DNA of 64,000 bases from Ditylenchus dipsaci (lineage: Eukaryota; Nematoda; Chromadorea; Rhabditida; Anguinidae): assembly GCA_004194705.1 (NCBI GenBank), contig SADC01001204.1, forward strand, positions 1,364,001-1,428,000, written 5' to 3'. The translations under genes were made by a program, and so were the position numbers. Under the pieces are notes generated by a model. It did not search any database. It saw only the letters and a list, made by a program, of their open reading frames with translations, and was not told where the DNA came from. Shown one piece after another: positions 1-15,184 of this stretch; positions within the stretch are counted from its first letter, which is position 1; every line of letters starts with the position of its first letter.

Positions 1-548
1 TACAGTTTTTGTAAATCTTGCAAAACGTAATTTAAATAGTGTCAAACCATCTTTAGAATGATCTAATTAGTGCAGAAAACAGGTTTTGGAACCTAAAAAG
101 CGCGAACTTTTCTGATTTAAATAGACGACCATTTTTAAGCACCACCCAAGTACCATTATCTAGACACCTCCACCTGAGTACGGATAGATGGTCTGTGCCT
201 TGGTATTACCACCTAAGTACCACTTTCTCGGTACCACCGCCTCCGTCTACCATCTGGATACACTACGGGATACGAAACTATTTCAGAACTGATCTTCCTG
301 TCAGTCAAGTCGATGTTTTAGCGTTATCAAATCATGTTCAGGGCTCGATTCTGGATAGGGTAAGGTAATTTTTTGCGAAACGTCGCGGACCCAAGAGAGC
401 GATATAGAGAAACTTAAAAAGTGTCACATCATATCAACCTCCCTTACACAACACTAGCTTTCTCAAAATCCAATGAACAACATGGAACGACCTCGAACAC
501 ACAATTTATTTAACATTCAAACAACAAGGTTAACAATTTTTCTGAAAT
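1..548. other. non-coding, repeat-derived stretch
   Basis: No open frame resembling a protein is visible. The stretch at 120-260 carries repeated CACCTGAGTACC-like words that recur near 42780-42830, which suggests a dispersed repeat. Nothing else is recognised. Confidence 0.4.
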
Positions 549-1290
549 TTAATAGCCCTTGTGGTTGGGATTCTTGAAGTAAATTCAACCTGTTGTGTTC
601 AGACCAAGCTTGGAGTCAACAATTTCCTGAACAGAACGTACCACTTCTGGCTTGCAGTCCGCAATTCAAATCGAGATCTTGTCACCATGCGAGCAAACAT
701 TGAGTAATGCGCCACTGATATGTTGGTTTAATTCATTGAACTGTCCTCCAAGAATGGCCATGAGAAGTTCCAGCCAGTAGCGATTTAACTTGGTGTGCTA
801 CAAACAATAGACGTGAAACGAGATAAAAAAACACAAAAGAGAATTAGGCGAACCTTACAAGCTCTCTTCACATCTATGAAGAGCATCTCATTGTTGATAT
901 TCTTCCCAAATTGGCTTGATTCCCTCTCGAAAGAAGATGTAGTCGGTTCCTAAAAAGGTAAACTTCAGTAGGTGATCGCAACAAGTGTTCAAAATAATAC
1001 CATAGCGAAGCTGGTTAGCGGCGATTACACGATGCTAGAGAGCCCAGAAGATTTCGATTGTATTGATGGAGCACAGCTTGTGAAGACAAACCGACCATTC
1101 GTTGCCCTAAGAACAATGAAGAAGTGAATTTTCTTTGCCGAATACAGACGAAGCAAGAGATGTAATTTGTGCGAGGCAAAGAAAGACATACCGTTCGCTC
1201 ATCAACTGGCTTCCACTTGTCGGAATCTGGCTTCTACACCCAAAACAATCAGGCTGGCACAAGCGCATGCTCGCCTTCCAACTGGTTAAG
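549..1290 (-). pseudogene. decayed eIF4E-family (cap-binding protein) gene copy
   Basis: Reading the minus strand gives an ordered series of eIF4E-like blocks. About 1290-1190 gives HALVPA-stop-LFWV-stop-KPD, where eIF4E has its HxL..W.LWYxKPD start. About 1110-1010 gives SINTIEIFWAL-stop (family SFDTVEDFWALYNH). About 950-860 gives DYIFFREGIKPIWE (family DYSLFKDGIEPMWED). 797-549 gives NRYWLELLMAILGGQF, then GALLNV and GDKISI-stop-IADCKP (family NVRAKGDKIAIWT). Introns are still present, for example an acceptor at 798-800, so this is a duplicated rather than a retro-copied gene. Several conserved Trp codons read TGA, a conserved Tyr reads TAG, and the block near 880 is also frame-shifted and missing residues. 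eIF4E binds the mRNA cap and eIF4G in the cytoplasm; this copy could not make a functional protein. The assignment to the family is fairly secure, the exact paralogue is not. Confidence 0.7.
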
Positions 1291-1689
1291 CTCCATCACA
1301 CCATTTTTATTTTGACAGCACTGCCTACCTATTCCTTTTCTTCGTGAATAGATATATTCAAGCGTTTGCAGGTTACTTGTAGAGATAGCTGTAAATAATT
1401 CATTGTAAATTACAATTTGTAATGCTGTCATATGTAAAAGCATTGATGTATTAACGTTCTTCTACAGGGTTGGCCAAATATTTTGGAACACTTTGAAGGC
1501 GCACAAATTTTACTTTCAGCTGAGTCCGAAATTTCGGATGCTGGAGGTACCAGGAGGTTCTCTTCTACATTTCAGAAATTTACACATAAGCATTCGACTT
1601 TTTGAATCGAAAAAAACTAGAAGGCAAAGTGCTAGTATGGAATAGTTAAAAGATTGACCCGAAGACTAGACTGAGAACCTGAGCTATTG

Positions 1690-1835
1690 CTGTCAATATA
1701 TCTCTTGGCATTTTTGCTGTTGGCATTTTTGCGTTGGCATTTTTGTCTTGGCATTTCTGCTCTTGGCATTTTTGCTCTTGGCATTTTTGCTCTTGGCATT
1801 TTTGCTCTTGGCATTTTTGTCTTGGTATTTTTACT
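1690..1835. repeat. minisatellite, unit about TTGGCATTTTTGCTC
   Basis: Head-to-tail copies of a roughly 15-base unit (CTTGGCATTTTTGCTC and variants). No inverted partner array is seen nearby, so it may be a single remaining arm of one of the array-armed elements described elsewhere in this window. The apparent repetitive peptide it encodes on the minus strand is an artefact of the repeat. Confidence 0.6.
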
Positions 1836-1849
1836 GACCCCCATCTAAT

Positions 1850-1900
1850 AGCGAATAGATGATCTCTCAGGTTCGACTCCCAGTGGGTGCATAACCTATT
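1850..1900 (+). other. tRNA 3'-half-like fragment (B box)
   Basis: Contains CAGGTTCGACTCCCAGTG, which matches the T-arm/B-box consensus GGTTCGANTCC. It is followed by a short acceptor-like tail. No matching A box lies at the right distance upstream, so this is a fragment or SINE tail, not a tRNA gene. Confidence 0.35.
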
Positions 1901-1942
1901 TTTTACTCTATATTTGTTAGTAAGTTTACTTTACCTTGGTCC

Positions 1943-2654
1943 CCGGGCAGGAGCAGCCGGTGCCATGGCATTTCGTCCAAAATTCTTTTCGTCCAAAGTC
2001 AATTCGTCCAAAGACAATTCGTCCAAAATTCAATTCGTCCAAAAGTTAATGTGTCCGAAATTCAGTTCGTCCAATTTTGAATTTCAAGTCAAAATTTTTG
2101 CGAGAGAACCATTTTTACGGTCACAGAATAACTCCCACCGCTCAGAAGGCCCTGCCAGAGTGGCCGAGTGGCAGTGCCTACATATTGGTACGCAGGTGGG
2201 AGTGGACCAATGGAGATTTAGACGTACTTAATTTTGCCCAAGTTTGGACGAATTGCAGTTTGGACGAACTGACTTTTGGACGAATTGACTTTTGGACGAA
2301 CTGAATTTTGGACGAAATGCCATGGCACCGGAGCAGCCTGTGTCAAATCACATTGTGCCACCGCAAATTGTGCCAAATTCAAATTATGCCACCGCAAGTT
2401 GTGCCAAATTACACTGTGCCAATTTGAATTGTGCCAAACTCAAATTGTGCCACCGCAAATTGTGCCAAAATCAAACTGGACCAGAATAAAAATAAAAAGT
2501 AAAAATAAAAGCAATAAAAATTTGATGATTTTTACAGTGAAATGTATCAAAATCGCGGCACAATTTGCGCTGGCACAATTTGCGGTGGCAAAATTTGAAT
2601 TTGGCACAGTTTGCGGCGGCACAATGTGATTTGACACAGGTTGCTCCTGCCCGG
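1943..2654. mobile_element. non-autonomous element B with tandem-repeat arms, host of element A
   Basis: The terminal inverted repeats start CCGGGCAGGAGCA(G/A)CC and run into arrays of TTGTGCCA-type units: the left arm resumes at 2339-2490 after an insertion, and the right arm is about 2560-2654. The core (2480-2560) is AT-rich and non-coding. The left end is separated from its arm by element A (1959-2329). No convincing target duplication is seen. The open frames across it are repeat artefacts. Confidence 0.7.
1959..2329. mobile_element. non-autonomous element A (array-armed MITE) with perfect 9-bp target duplication
   Basis: Ends are GGTGCCATGGCATTTCG on the left and its reverse complement on the right. 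Both arms consist of TTCGTCCAAA-type tandem units facing each other. It is flanked by the exact direct repeat GGAGCAGCC at 1950-1958 and 2330-2338; removing the element and one copy of that repeat restores element B. A 9-base duplication and long inverted repeats are typical of Mutator-like elements. The centre (2150-2190) includes GAGTGGCCGAGTGGC, resembling a tRNA A-box region. Confidence 0.85.
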
Positions 2655-3776
2655 TCCTCCAAGTCAAATAGTCAACTTTTGGTCAAAAAAAAAATTTTTT
2701 TAAATGGTCGGCCGCGCTGTAAAAACATGATTTCTGTACGTTAAAAGTGCTGAAACGTCGAAAAAACATGCTTTTGGGTGCTTTGGGAGGACGGCCAATT
2801 AGTCAAAGCTCACCCCCGATATAACGACACTCTTGGCCCATCACCGACGAATAAATCACCCTTGATATAACGACATGTCACCATTTTTGCACAAATTTTT
2901 TAAATTTCCACCAAAATTTTCTCAAAAATTTTAAGCGAGGTTTTGTAACTTTGAAGCACACCTTGTTACTTCAATTTCTTACCCCTACATATTTTTGGCC
3001 TATCGTGGAAAGAGCTATTTTTTACGTTTTTGTCTCACGGAACAAAAAGTTTAACTTTCAGGGATTAGTTTTTTTGACGATGTTAGTTTTTTATTATCGA
3101 AATGTACATTTAGGGCTTCCTACATACTTTCAGTCTTTTACCATGTGGATTAAAATATCCAGAATTATTTGTTGCATCATGATGCACTATTATTGTATTC
3201 CAAATGCATGTTTCCCTCTGCACGAGTAATGGAAAAGTGAGTAATTCAAGATTATTATTCTCTGCCTATCAATTCAATGGCTTTTCCTGGTGTTATTGCA
3301 TAAACAGAAGAGGCAGCCTGTTCCCCTGCTGCAGTTATCGATAATACTAAAGTAGTATTGGGATGATGATGAGGTTGGTGATGATGGCCTCCTCCCGTTC
3401 CCCTACCACCCTTTCAACAGGGATCCCTTGTTTTTTTGTTCTAGTCCCTTTGTTGATGGCCCGATTGATGAGAGGGCAGGGGGCTTCTGTGTGTTATTTG
3501 TTTGCCAGAGTATACATGTAACAACAATAATAAGCAGCAGAAGCAGCAATAGTAACATAAGCTAGTATTGAATGAGACTATATTATTGCAAAAATTTACC
3601 AAATAAAAGGCTATTTGCGTTACTTTACAATTGTTGTTATTGAAGTTGACATTGATGTGGTTGCTTTGAGTATTTTATTTTATCCCTTATTAGTTTTGTC
3701 CACTCTATGTGCTCTATTTGTAGCTTTTCAGATTTTGTGCTAGCAAAATAGAGAAGGTGTAATAACAATTTGATGT
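2655..3776. other. no gene recognised
   Basis: AT-rich sequence with low-complexity CAG/AGCAGC and AATAAT tracts around 3300-3560. The open frame at 2951-3229 has no family features and I regard it as chance. Confidence 0.35.
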
Positions 3777-4103
3777 TACAGTTGAACTTGGATAAATCGC
3801 CATACTAAAAGTTTGTTCCCGCCTAAGGTCCGACACTTTTTTACCCAATTTTGCCAGTTGTTTTATCTATAAGGTCCTAAATATCACGAGGATTCTAATT
3901 TTCTGATAATTTTTCATAAAGATAATAATTTTTAGAAAAAAATTATCTTTTTGAAAAACGATTGGTAAAATCGGAATCCTTGCGATATTTAGGAACAGAT
4001 TGATAAAAAACTGGGAAAAAGTTCAAAATTGGGGTAAAAAAAGTGTCGGACCCTAGGCTGAAACGAACTTTTAGGGGTGGCGGTTTATTCAGGTTCGACT
4101 GTA
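3777..4103. mobile_element. palindromic MITE, TACAGT(T/C)GAAC ends
   Basis: Starts TACAGTTGAACTTG and ends with CAGGTTCGACTGTA; the two arms are reverse complements with an AT-rich loop near 3940. The same end sequence recurs at 7061, 15185, 20525 and 27193. Ends of CAGT...ACTG bounded by TA suggest a Tc1/mariner or pogo-type TA-targeting transposon, so this is probably a deletion derivative. It is non-coding. Confidence 0.75.
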
Positions 4104-5008
4104 TTCAGAAACATCTTTCTCGTTTCTCACGTTATTCTATTCGGCTGTATTGGTTTCTGCAGAACTAGTTTGGAAACGCGCGAGTTTCGAAAATGTCGGT
4201 ATAACGGCATTTGCCATTTCCGTTTACTGTTACAGTGTCTAAAGCCAATTAAAAATATTGTAGTTTAAAACTCTTAGGCGATACTATATTATTTTGAACA
4301 TTCTTAGCGCTTTAATAAATCTGTATCTGAAAATTAAAAAAAAAAAATACAGCTGCAGTGGATTCTTGATTTTAGGTACCGTAAAGGCTTAAATTATGGC
4401 CTTTGGACTATGGGTCTTCGAATTGAAAATTGCGTTTGCAGTAGCCCTCATTAAACATACACATCAAAAAAAGTTAGATCTAGCAAATTTGACCTTTTTT
4501 GGATTTGCTGAAGGTAAAATACTTAAAAATGTAATTGGGAGACTCTGCTGCATGCCGTTTTTTGTTTAGGTGCCTCCATCTATCACTAACAAGAAAGGAT
4601 GCTTTTTCTAATATTTTTAAAATACTTCTCATTGCGTTTTTGAAACCCTAATGAACCAATAATAATTGGGCGAAATTTCTCTCTGTCTCAACCCTTTGTA
4701 CTTCTACTTTAAAGTGAACGAAAAAAGACTAAGACAATGAAAGGAGAGAAGGGTTGGCCTAACAGAGTTGCTCCACTACCTTCATCACCCACATAATCGA
4801 TCATTGCGACAGCAATAGTGGAGGAGGTGTTGTCTTTGTTGTCTGCCACACGCACGCATTACTCGATCTTTTTTATTCGCAAATTATTCCACAAGATTTT
4901 TTTTCACATTTTATCTGGCAATTTGTTCAAAATTTTTGGCTAAAGAACTTATTTTTTACACCTTGTTTGACTATGTGTAAAATGAAAATCTCAAGAGCAA
5001 TTAAAAGT

Positions 5009-5360
5009 AGAGCTGACGATTTGCCTTTTTGCGATGTTGCGATGCGATGTATTTGGACCTCCCTGGCTTGCGATGCGATATGCGATGTTTTGAAAACTTT
5101 GCGTGCGATGTTGCGATGCGATGTTTTTAGCCTAAATTTGCTGCGTGCGATGCGATGTTGCGATGCGATACATAGCATCGCAACATTGTTGGGACTAAAT
5201 AAAATTTGAAAAAGCAAGGCGAGGTCATTTAAAATTTGCGATGCGATGTGCGATGTTTTTTGAAAGTTTGCGTGCGATGTTGCGATGCGATGTTTTTAGC
5301 CCAAATTTGCTGCGTGCGATGCGATGTTGCGATGCGATACATCGCATCGTCGTCAGCACT
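5009..5360. mobile_element. array-armed non-autonomous element with 10-bp direct repeats
   Basis: The body consists largely of GATGCGATGTTGCGATGC-type tandem units in two blocks. The ends AG(A/T)GCTGACGA are inverted (5009 and 5360). The flanks AATTAAAAGT at 4999-5008 and 5361-5370 are identical direct repeats, as expected of a target duplication. The organisation parallels elements A, B and the Mutator-like element at 22342. Confidence 0.7.
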
Positions 5361-5370
5361 AATTAAAAGT

Positions 5371-8300
5371 TATGAAAATTACTAAATGATTATTTTTCAT
5401 TTTTTTCAATTTAAAGTTTTTTAATTTTTTTCCCGAAATCTCTCTGTTTTATTTAAAAAATCGCCTTTCGATATTTTGGAGCTTCTTGTGTGTAATTATG
5501 CTTTATTTGAAACGAAATTAGTGTAAAATTGTGTTAAAAATTATTATAAAAAAATTCAGTATGATTTTCCAGGGGAAAATATCATTTTAAGACCCGGTTC
5601 TAAATTTCCTGGCTGCGCCGAGAATATCGCTAAGAAATAAGCGGCCCAGCGAGAATGAGAACAAGGATGTCAAGGTTTTTGAATCTTTGATCGACACTCA
5701 CCTAGATTTTACGCTACTGGTATATACCTTCTTCTACCCCAAAATTTTTCGTAAGGTACCTGAAAGTACCATTTTTGAATTTGCAGATATCAGTAATGGC
5801 CAGGCCCTCAGCCTAAGACCCACAGGCCTAAGCCTAAACTATTGGAAGATGAGGAGGGGATGTGGTTTATTCCAGTAGTGTTTTTTAGAGAAGAGGGTGC
5901 ATATTCCAGTAGCGACGATTTTTTATAATTCGAGAAGTACCCCAAGCTTTTTTGATTAAAATTTAAAAAGCAAGAAAAAATTTTGGACAATTTATTATTT
6001 CCCAGCTGGTTGTATGCCCAGTGTTGTTTGTTATTTTTGTCCGTGTTTTGGACTTTTAAAACCGGCTTGTTTATGTGCATTTCGAAAGTGAATGAAATCC
6101 CAATCGAGCAGCCGTAGCAGAAAACAAATATCTCGTGTTTTCCACTTTTCTGCAAAAATTCTTGCGCTGCGGCACACTCATTACTCCTCGTTGCCCCATT
6201 GCCCGCCTTCTAAATAAAAGTGCATTTGTGTGACAAGTGTTTTCTGATCCTCTTGCAAAATGCCTAAAAAGGCACTGTTCCCACACCCCTTGTCCAACAG
6301 GCCCTCCACAAATTGGACAGCATCAACAACACAATCGGAATAAATAAAAAAACAAAAACATCTTCCAACTCAATAATATTTTTGTTTTGGATGCTGCTGC
6401 TGCCAAGGTCATCCATCCAGGCTAGAGGGGGTATGTTTGCATTAGGCAACCGGCCTCCAAACAAGTAAAAGAGGAGGACAAAAACAGGCAAAGACGGTGG
6501 GTAATGCGGGAAATGGAGGGGGACTTGTTTTGCCCTACCCTCCAAATACATTTCTGGATGGCGGAGAGGCCAAAGTTGAGGTGTTATAGGTCGGCCGGAT
6601 TTTTTTGTTTAGTTTTGTTCTATTGTGTGCGTCGGGAGAAAGCAGCCTTAACCCTCTGGTTTTGGGGTGCTGTTTGCTCACTGGCAGCAGCAGCCTCCTT
6701 TCCCTCTTTTTTATTTTCCTGTTTGCGCAAGAAGGGAGAAAAAAAACAAACAAATCCTAGCATTTTTTGCTTTTTTCTTCTTCTTGCCCTCTTTTATTTT
6801 GGGCGATTGAAGAGGTGGCGTTCAGCTGGCCTGGGCCTACCTATATATCTAACTGCCTGCGTACTGCTAGCTAGGGTGCTTGCAGACTGCAGCAGCAGCT
6901 ATATATGTATGTGATTGGTGGGTATATATGTCTTGCTGTTCTGGAAAGTCTGCATTAATATGGTGCCAGAGCCCTTTTTGCTGCAAAAATATTCTTATTT
7001 CTTCACTGGGCTTCAAATAGGCTATTTCATCTGAAAACATATGCTGACTCGATTGCTTGATACTGTTGAACCTCGATTTAAGAACCGCCATCTCACTTTT
7101 AAAATCAGCTTTAAAAAGTGTCGGAGCCTAGGTGGGAACGAACTTGGGGAGGGGTCGTTAAAGCGAGGTTTGACTGTATCTCAAAAGTTAAGCTTGAGTT
7201 AAATCTATCTAATGCTCTATTGTTTTTTCTAGGCATGTTTTGTCCCGTTGATTATTTTTGGTTAAAAAGATCCCGAATAACCCCTCATCCATTCTGAGTC
7301 AGAATGAGTGGGGGTCTCATTCGGATTCCTTTTGACCAAAAAAAGCGAACGGACAAAAACATGTCTAACCCCACTGAATCTTTATTTTTCATTCATTTTT
7401 AATTTTTCCATTATTGAATGATGTGTCGATTTATTTGCAATTTTTAATTTTTTACTTTTTTATTTGACCAATTGAATTACTTTCTGTCGAAAAAAGAAAC
7501 TAATTCAAGTTTTTTGTTTGATTGATGGAGTAGAACCATGATACAATAATGCCTAAATTGAGATTAAAGAGCGAGTTTTGTAGTTTTTTTTAGAAATAAG
7601 TAATTGTGAAAGAGTGGGTGTTTAACAATTAAGGCATTTTAGAAAATCAAAAATCGCAGCAGCAGTGGCAATAATGTTTTCAAAATACATTTGTAAAGCG
7701 TAAATAACTTGTTTGAAAGGATAGCTATCTGAATTTTATTATTATGATTTGTACTTTATTTGGGGCTCCGAAACATTTTTAGAATTTGCGTCAGAATTTT
7801 GGTGCTCAAAACTCAAAAATCACTTCTTGGCTTAACTTTTTACCCGTCTTCTAAAATTTTCCTATCGGCGGCGGCATGCCCCGTTAAAAACAAAAAAATC
7901 TCTTGCCTTATCGAATGTTACTTATTTGCCATTAACTGTTTATTTTTTATCTAATTCCTGCAAAAAAGTAAAAAAAACTGCTCCCGAAACCAATAATAGC
8001 AATGCAGCACACACACACATGTGTTTGCCATTAAACACAGCAATAATGGCCAAATGCGTTGTTGAAGTTATATTTGCTGCTGCTTTCGAAACCGTTGGTC
8101 TCCTCGTCAAAAACACTCACTCACGTTGCAAGTGATCACAGGCAGGCAATGGTGGTGTAATGTTGCCATGTCTCTGACTCTCTGCACCATCTAGTTAGTC
8201 AGAGGGCAAGGCCCCCCACGCCATCCAACCAGTTGTTTGTGCCGATTGCGTAAACAAGCCTGCCCGCTCTAAAAGGCAGACACACACCTAGATTCTCTGC

Positions 8301-10070
8301 TGCTACTGCCCTCTTAACACTCTTTTTATCTTTAGAGAGCTCCCACCCTATTTTTCGGGTGTTCTCTTAAATAGGGGAACACTCCACTGAAATATCAAGC
8401 ACACAGAGAAACAGAGAAGAAAAAAATATTTGCTGCCTTACCCTACTCTTGATGACTGCAAAATATATTTTTAGTGCTGTTGCTTTTTTGGGGCTGCTAA
8501 AGTTAACAAAAAAGTTGTTTCTTTCTTGTTTTAGCTGGTGATGGTGATAATAAGCTGCTTAGATGTTTCACCTTTTTTTAGTAAATGTCAAAAAGGGTGG
8601 ATCACTAATTTTTCCTTGGTCCCCTGTTGATTTTTTTTTTTGCAAAAAAATTTAGGGCGGATTTAAACCATACGTTTGAGACAGTCACAGCGTGCCTTGG
8701 CCCACACTTCGTCTAAAGCTTTGCCTTTGTTTGAAAAAATTAACAGGGGGATGGGGGTCTATCCAACTAGTTGTTGAGGGCAAGACGAAATTCGGCAAAT
8801 ATTTTTCTCGGCACTAATGGAGAATCCATTTCCGTTTTTTTCCCTTGGTCCTCTGTGTTGTTGTTTTTTTCAAAAAATGTGTTGGTCCCCCTGTTGTTTT
8901 TTACCAAGGGAAAAAAACGAAAACGGAGTCTTTATTAGCGCTTTTTGCTATTTTTTACATAGAACTCATTTTGAGAGGGACGTAGATCAGCGGGTCCAAG
9001 AGATAGGGCTTTGAAAAAATTGAAAAAGGCCAGAAACGTGACTCGCGTTTCTTCTCCGGGCACAAAAGAGACTTGCGTTTCTGCCCCCTTTTAGATTAGA
9101 GAAGTACATACTCTTTGTTCCCGGTGGGGCAGAAACGGGAGTCACATTTTTGGCCCCATGTTGCCTTTATCTCTCGGACCACCATTATCGATGTCTGAAA
9201 AAGTTTTTTCGAGGCGCGTTATATAACAAAAAGGGTGAAAAGTTCTTTTACCGATAATAATAGAGTCACTGCTAATACAGGCTGCAGAAACAACCAGAAA
9301 TAAACAAGCTAGCACAATAGCTTGTTGTTGTAATTGTTACTGTTGTTGTTGTCCCACCTATTTATTAGCATTTGCGGGTGTTTACCTCTCTCCAACCCCC
9401 GCTTTGTTTCACTGCCTTTTTGTTGTGGGAAAGAGAGGGTGCAAAAAAGTGTTTGGGGCAGAACAAAGAGGGCCAACAACCACTTTTTTTCATTCTCCCG
9501 TCTTTGTTGTGGGACAGAGAGCAGAGTTCTGCTATTTTCTCTCTCTTCCCCAATTTCGCCGGTTGGAAAATTTTGGTAGTACCTATTTTGCTGGCTGTTT
9601 CTCTGTGTGTGTGCTTCCGCTTTCCCTTTCTCCCTCTGTCCATCTATATTTGAAAATCACGTTCCAATTGGTTGTATGTTCAGCCTTGCGCAATGCCTGC
9701 TCATCGATTTAATGAGCGGGAGGCCGAGGATTGGAGTTGAGACCCTACATCAAAAACAACATTCGCTCAATGACGTTCAATGAAAAACCTTTTTGGCTAT
9801 TTTTAATATATTTTCGATTTTTTCACTTTATTTTCTGACTCAACTGTATACTGAGTAAGGGACAAAAAAAGACCGACAGGTTTTGACCCTTTTTTCGTAA
9901 ATACACATTTGGACACAAGACTTTTGATGAAATGCTTTTCTCGACGATGAGACACACTCTGGCAGCACCTCTTTTTTCTTGCTTTGACTTGATTCCTTTA
10001 CTGTCATTTTAATTCACGAAGCTCAGGCTGAGAAAACTTAAAGGTATTTGAAGAAGCGGAGCTGAGGTAA
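5371..10070. other. intergenic, low-complexity and repeat-rich; no gene recognised
   Basis: About 4.7 kb without any frame I can support. It contains one MITE (7061-7179) and inverted blocks containing AACGTGACTCGCGTTTC and AACGGGAGTCACATTTTTGG near 9035-9155. GCAGCAGC-rich tracts lie near 6670-6900. Several words such as CCTTGGTCC recur elsewhere in the window. The open frames here lack family features. Confidence 0.35.
7061..7179. mobile_element. short palindromic MITE, TACAGT-type family
   Basis: The left end GTTGAACCTCGATTTA pairs with AGCGAGGTTTGACTGTA at the right. It is related by its ends to the copies at 3777, 15185, 20525 and 27193, but smaller and more diverged. Confidence 0.55.
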
Positions 10071-10412
10071 ACTGTAAATTCAACAATCCTCACTTAGAAA
10101 TGGCCATACCTTTTTTTAGTTTGCCGAAAATTATTCTTTTGGTGCTATTTTGTGGCTGAAATTCAGGCTACCAAATAAGCCACTGGTAGAATTGGTATGT
10201 ATTACAAAATGTTGAAAAAGTCAACAATCCTCACTCGCCCGAGAGTGAGGATTGTTAACTTTTTTCAACATTTTTTATTCATTTCTACTATACCAATAGC
10301 CTATTTGGTAGCCCTGAATCTCACCTGCAAAATGGCATCGAAAAAATAAATTTTAGAAAATTAAAAAAAATTACGGCCATTTCCGAGTAAGGATTGTTGA
10401 ATTTACAATCCA
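10071..10412. mobile_element. palindromic MITE, TGTAAATTCAACAATCCTCA family
   Basis: The left arm (ACTGTAAATTCAACAATCC) and right arm (GGATTGTTGAATTTACAATC) are inverted, with further pairing of the word TGGCCAT and the centre (ACAATCCTCACTC). A second member of the same family lies at 41960-42430. Non-coding. Confidence 0.7.
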
Positions 10413-10935
10413 CCATTGTAAACAGGGCCTGACACTCGATTCGCATCTAATTTTTTTTAAATTTGAAATTTAGTTTATATCAGTATTTTTCTATGGATAC
10501 TTTTACTTTAAAGCTTTTGACTTTTCAGCTGTTTAACCAGCACACCTAATACAATACTTTTTTTTCAATAATATACTTTTTTAATACTTTTTATTTTTTC
10601 AATACTTTTTTTACTTTTTTTTCATGCCAACACTGACGTATTTCCAATGTGAAAATTTCATCAACAGCTCTAATATAATTTTTAGATCTAGATTTCTTTG
10701 CACCAGACAATCATAAAAATACAACACGTACTTTTTGTGCAATAGCTTTATTTTTACTAAAATTGCAGTCACTAAAATTTGTAATATTTATAAAAAAAGT
10801 CTGGAGCTGCTATAACACTAAAAATACGTTTTTTCGAAGCCAAAATTAGGGCAAACCTTTTTTTGCAGCTGATTTGCATTTTTGCAGCTAATAAATAGGA
10901 GACCAAGCACTTTCAAAAACATTCCAAAAATAGTC

Positions 10936-11196
10936 TACTGCATATTCTCTATTAATCCCCGTGGGGATTATTTTTCAACCCTTAAAAATCGGAAAATTTG
11001 AGGTCGATTTTGAGATTTTCGGGCAGTCGATCAAGATCTGAAAATTGGAATCAGGAGAGCTCGTGCTAATTAAGAAAATGCAAAAAACAGATTTATGAAA
11101 TCTTTGCTCTAGACTGAGATATGAGGTCCGTGGGGTGGGGATTACTAGGGAGTGGAGGTTTATTAGAGAGTGGGGGTTAATAGAGAATATACGGTA
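10936..11196. mobile_element. MITE with TAC(C/T)GTATATTCTCTATTA ends
   Basis: Begins TACTGCATATTCTCTATTAA and ends TTAATAGAGAATATACGGTA. The same ends define the elements at 13248-13530 and 29628-30429. The interiors of the first two share the words GAGCTCGTGCTAAT or its complement, so they are one family. Confidence 0.7.
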
Positions 11197-11928
11197 ATAC
11201 TTTTTTACGCGGTTTTTATTAATCTCGATTAGAGCATTTTCAAGAAAAAAGATTTTTTTTGCAAAAAAAGTTACCTTGGACGACCAAGGTCACATTTCAG
11301 ATGCCAAATATTTTGGGCTGCCTTGGGCTGCCTTGGGCCCCCAGGTATTTTTCTTTGGAATTTTTTTTTCGCGAAAATGCTCGAACCGTGATAAAACCCC
11401 GTCGAAAAGTATTACACTAATTTCGGGATTTTTTTGAAAGTGCTTGCCCGCCCCCTGTAGATCAGCTGCAAAAAGATGTGAATAAGCTGCAAAAAAAGTT
11501 AGCCCTCAAAATTATATTTCGCTCTATATGTGTCTACGGGACTTTGGCGAATAATTTTTATGACTACATATTAAAAACATTAGTCCTGATTTTATGCAGA
11601 TAGCAAAGCCTTACTCACAACGCCAGAAATCTCATGGCAATTTGTTTTAAAAATTTTAAATTCCGGGAAAAAACATCAACTGATAATATCAGTAGAAATT
11701 GTTCTCCAATAATTTTTTGTGTTCTTCCTTGTTTTCTCATTCTTAGTTGTAATACTAATATTTTCTCCCGTTTTCACTTGCTTATTTTTTTAACAAAACA
11801 AAAAATATTTTGTTTTCAGGTGTCATCACTACTAATATATTATTGCCTACCTACCTACATACCCCTACTTGTTATCTATATATATATATATATATACTCC
11901 AGGATTCCTATCTTGTTCTCTGTAAATA
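11197..11928. other. upstream region of the ZCCHC24-like gene
   Basis: Non-coding. It includes inverted words around TTTTTTCGCGAAAA and a (TA)n microsatellite at about 11878-11895 just before the first recognised coding exon. A CCAG just after the microsatellite could be a splice acceptor for the first coding exon. No core promoter can be named with confidence. Confidence 0.3.
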
Positions 11929-15149
<3,221 letters not shown>

Positions 15150-15184
15150 GCAAAAGATATTTGAGACTCTCACTCTCTCTTGCT

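Noticed and set aside
1887..2667. Several overlapping frames of 65-117 codons
   Set aside because: All run through the tandem arms of elements A and B, which explain the open frames.
6264..6914. Overlapping frames of 72-136 codons in the 6.3-6.9 kb region
   Set aside because: Low-complexity sequence, mutually overlapping on both strands, no recognisable domain.
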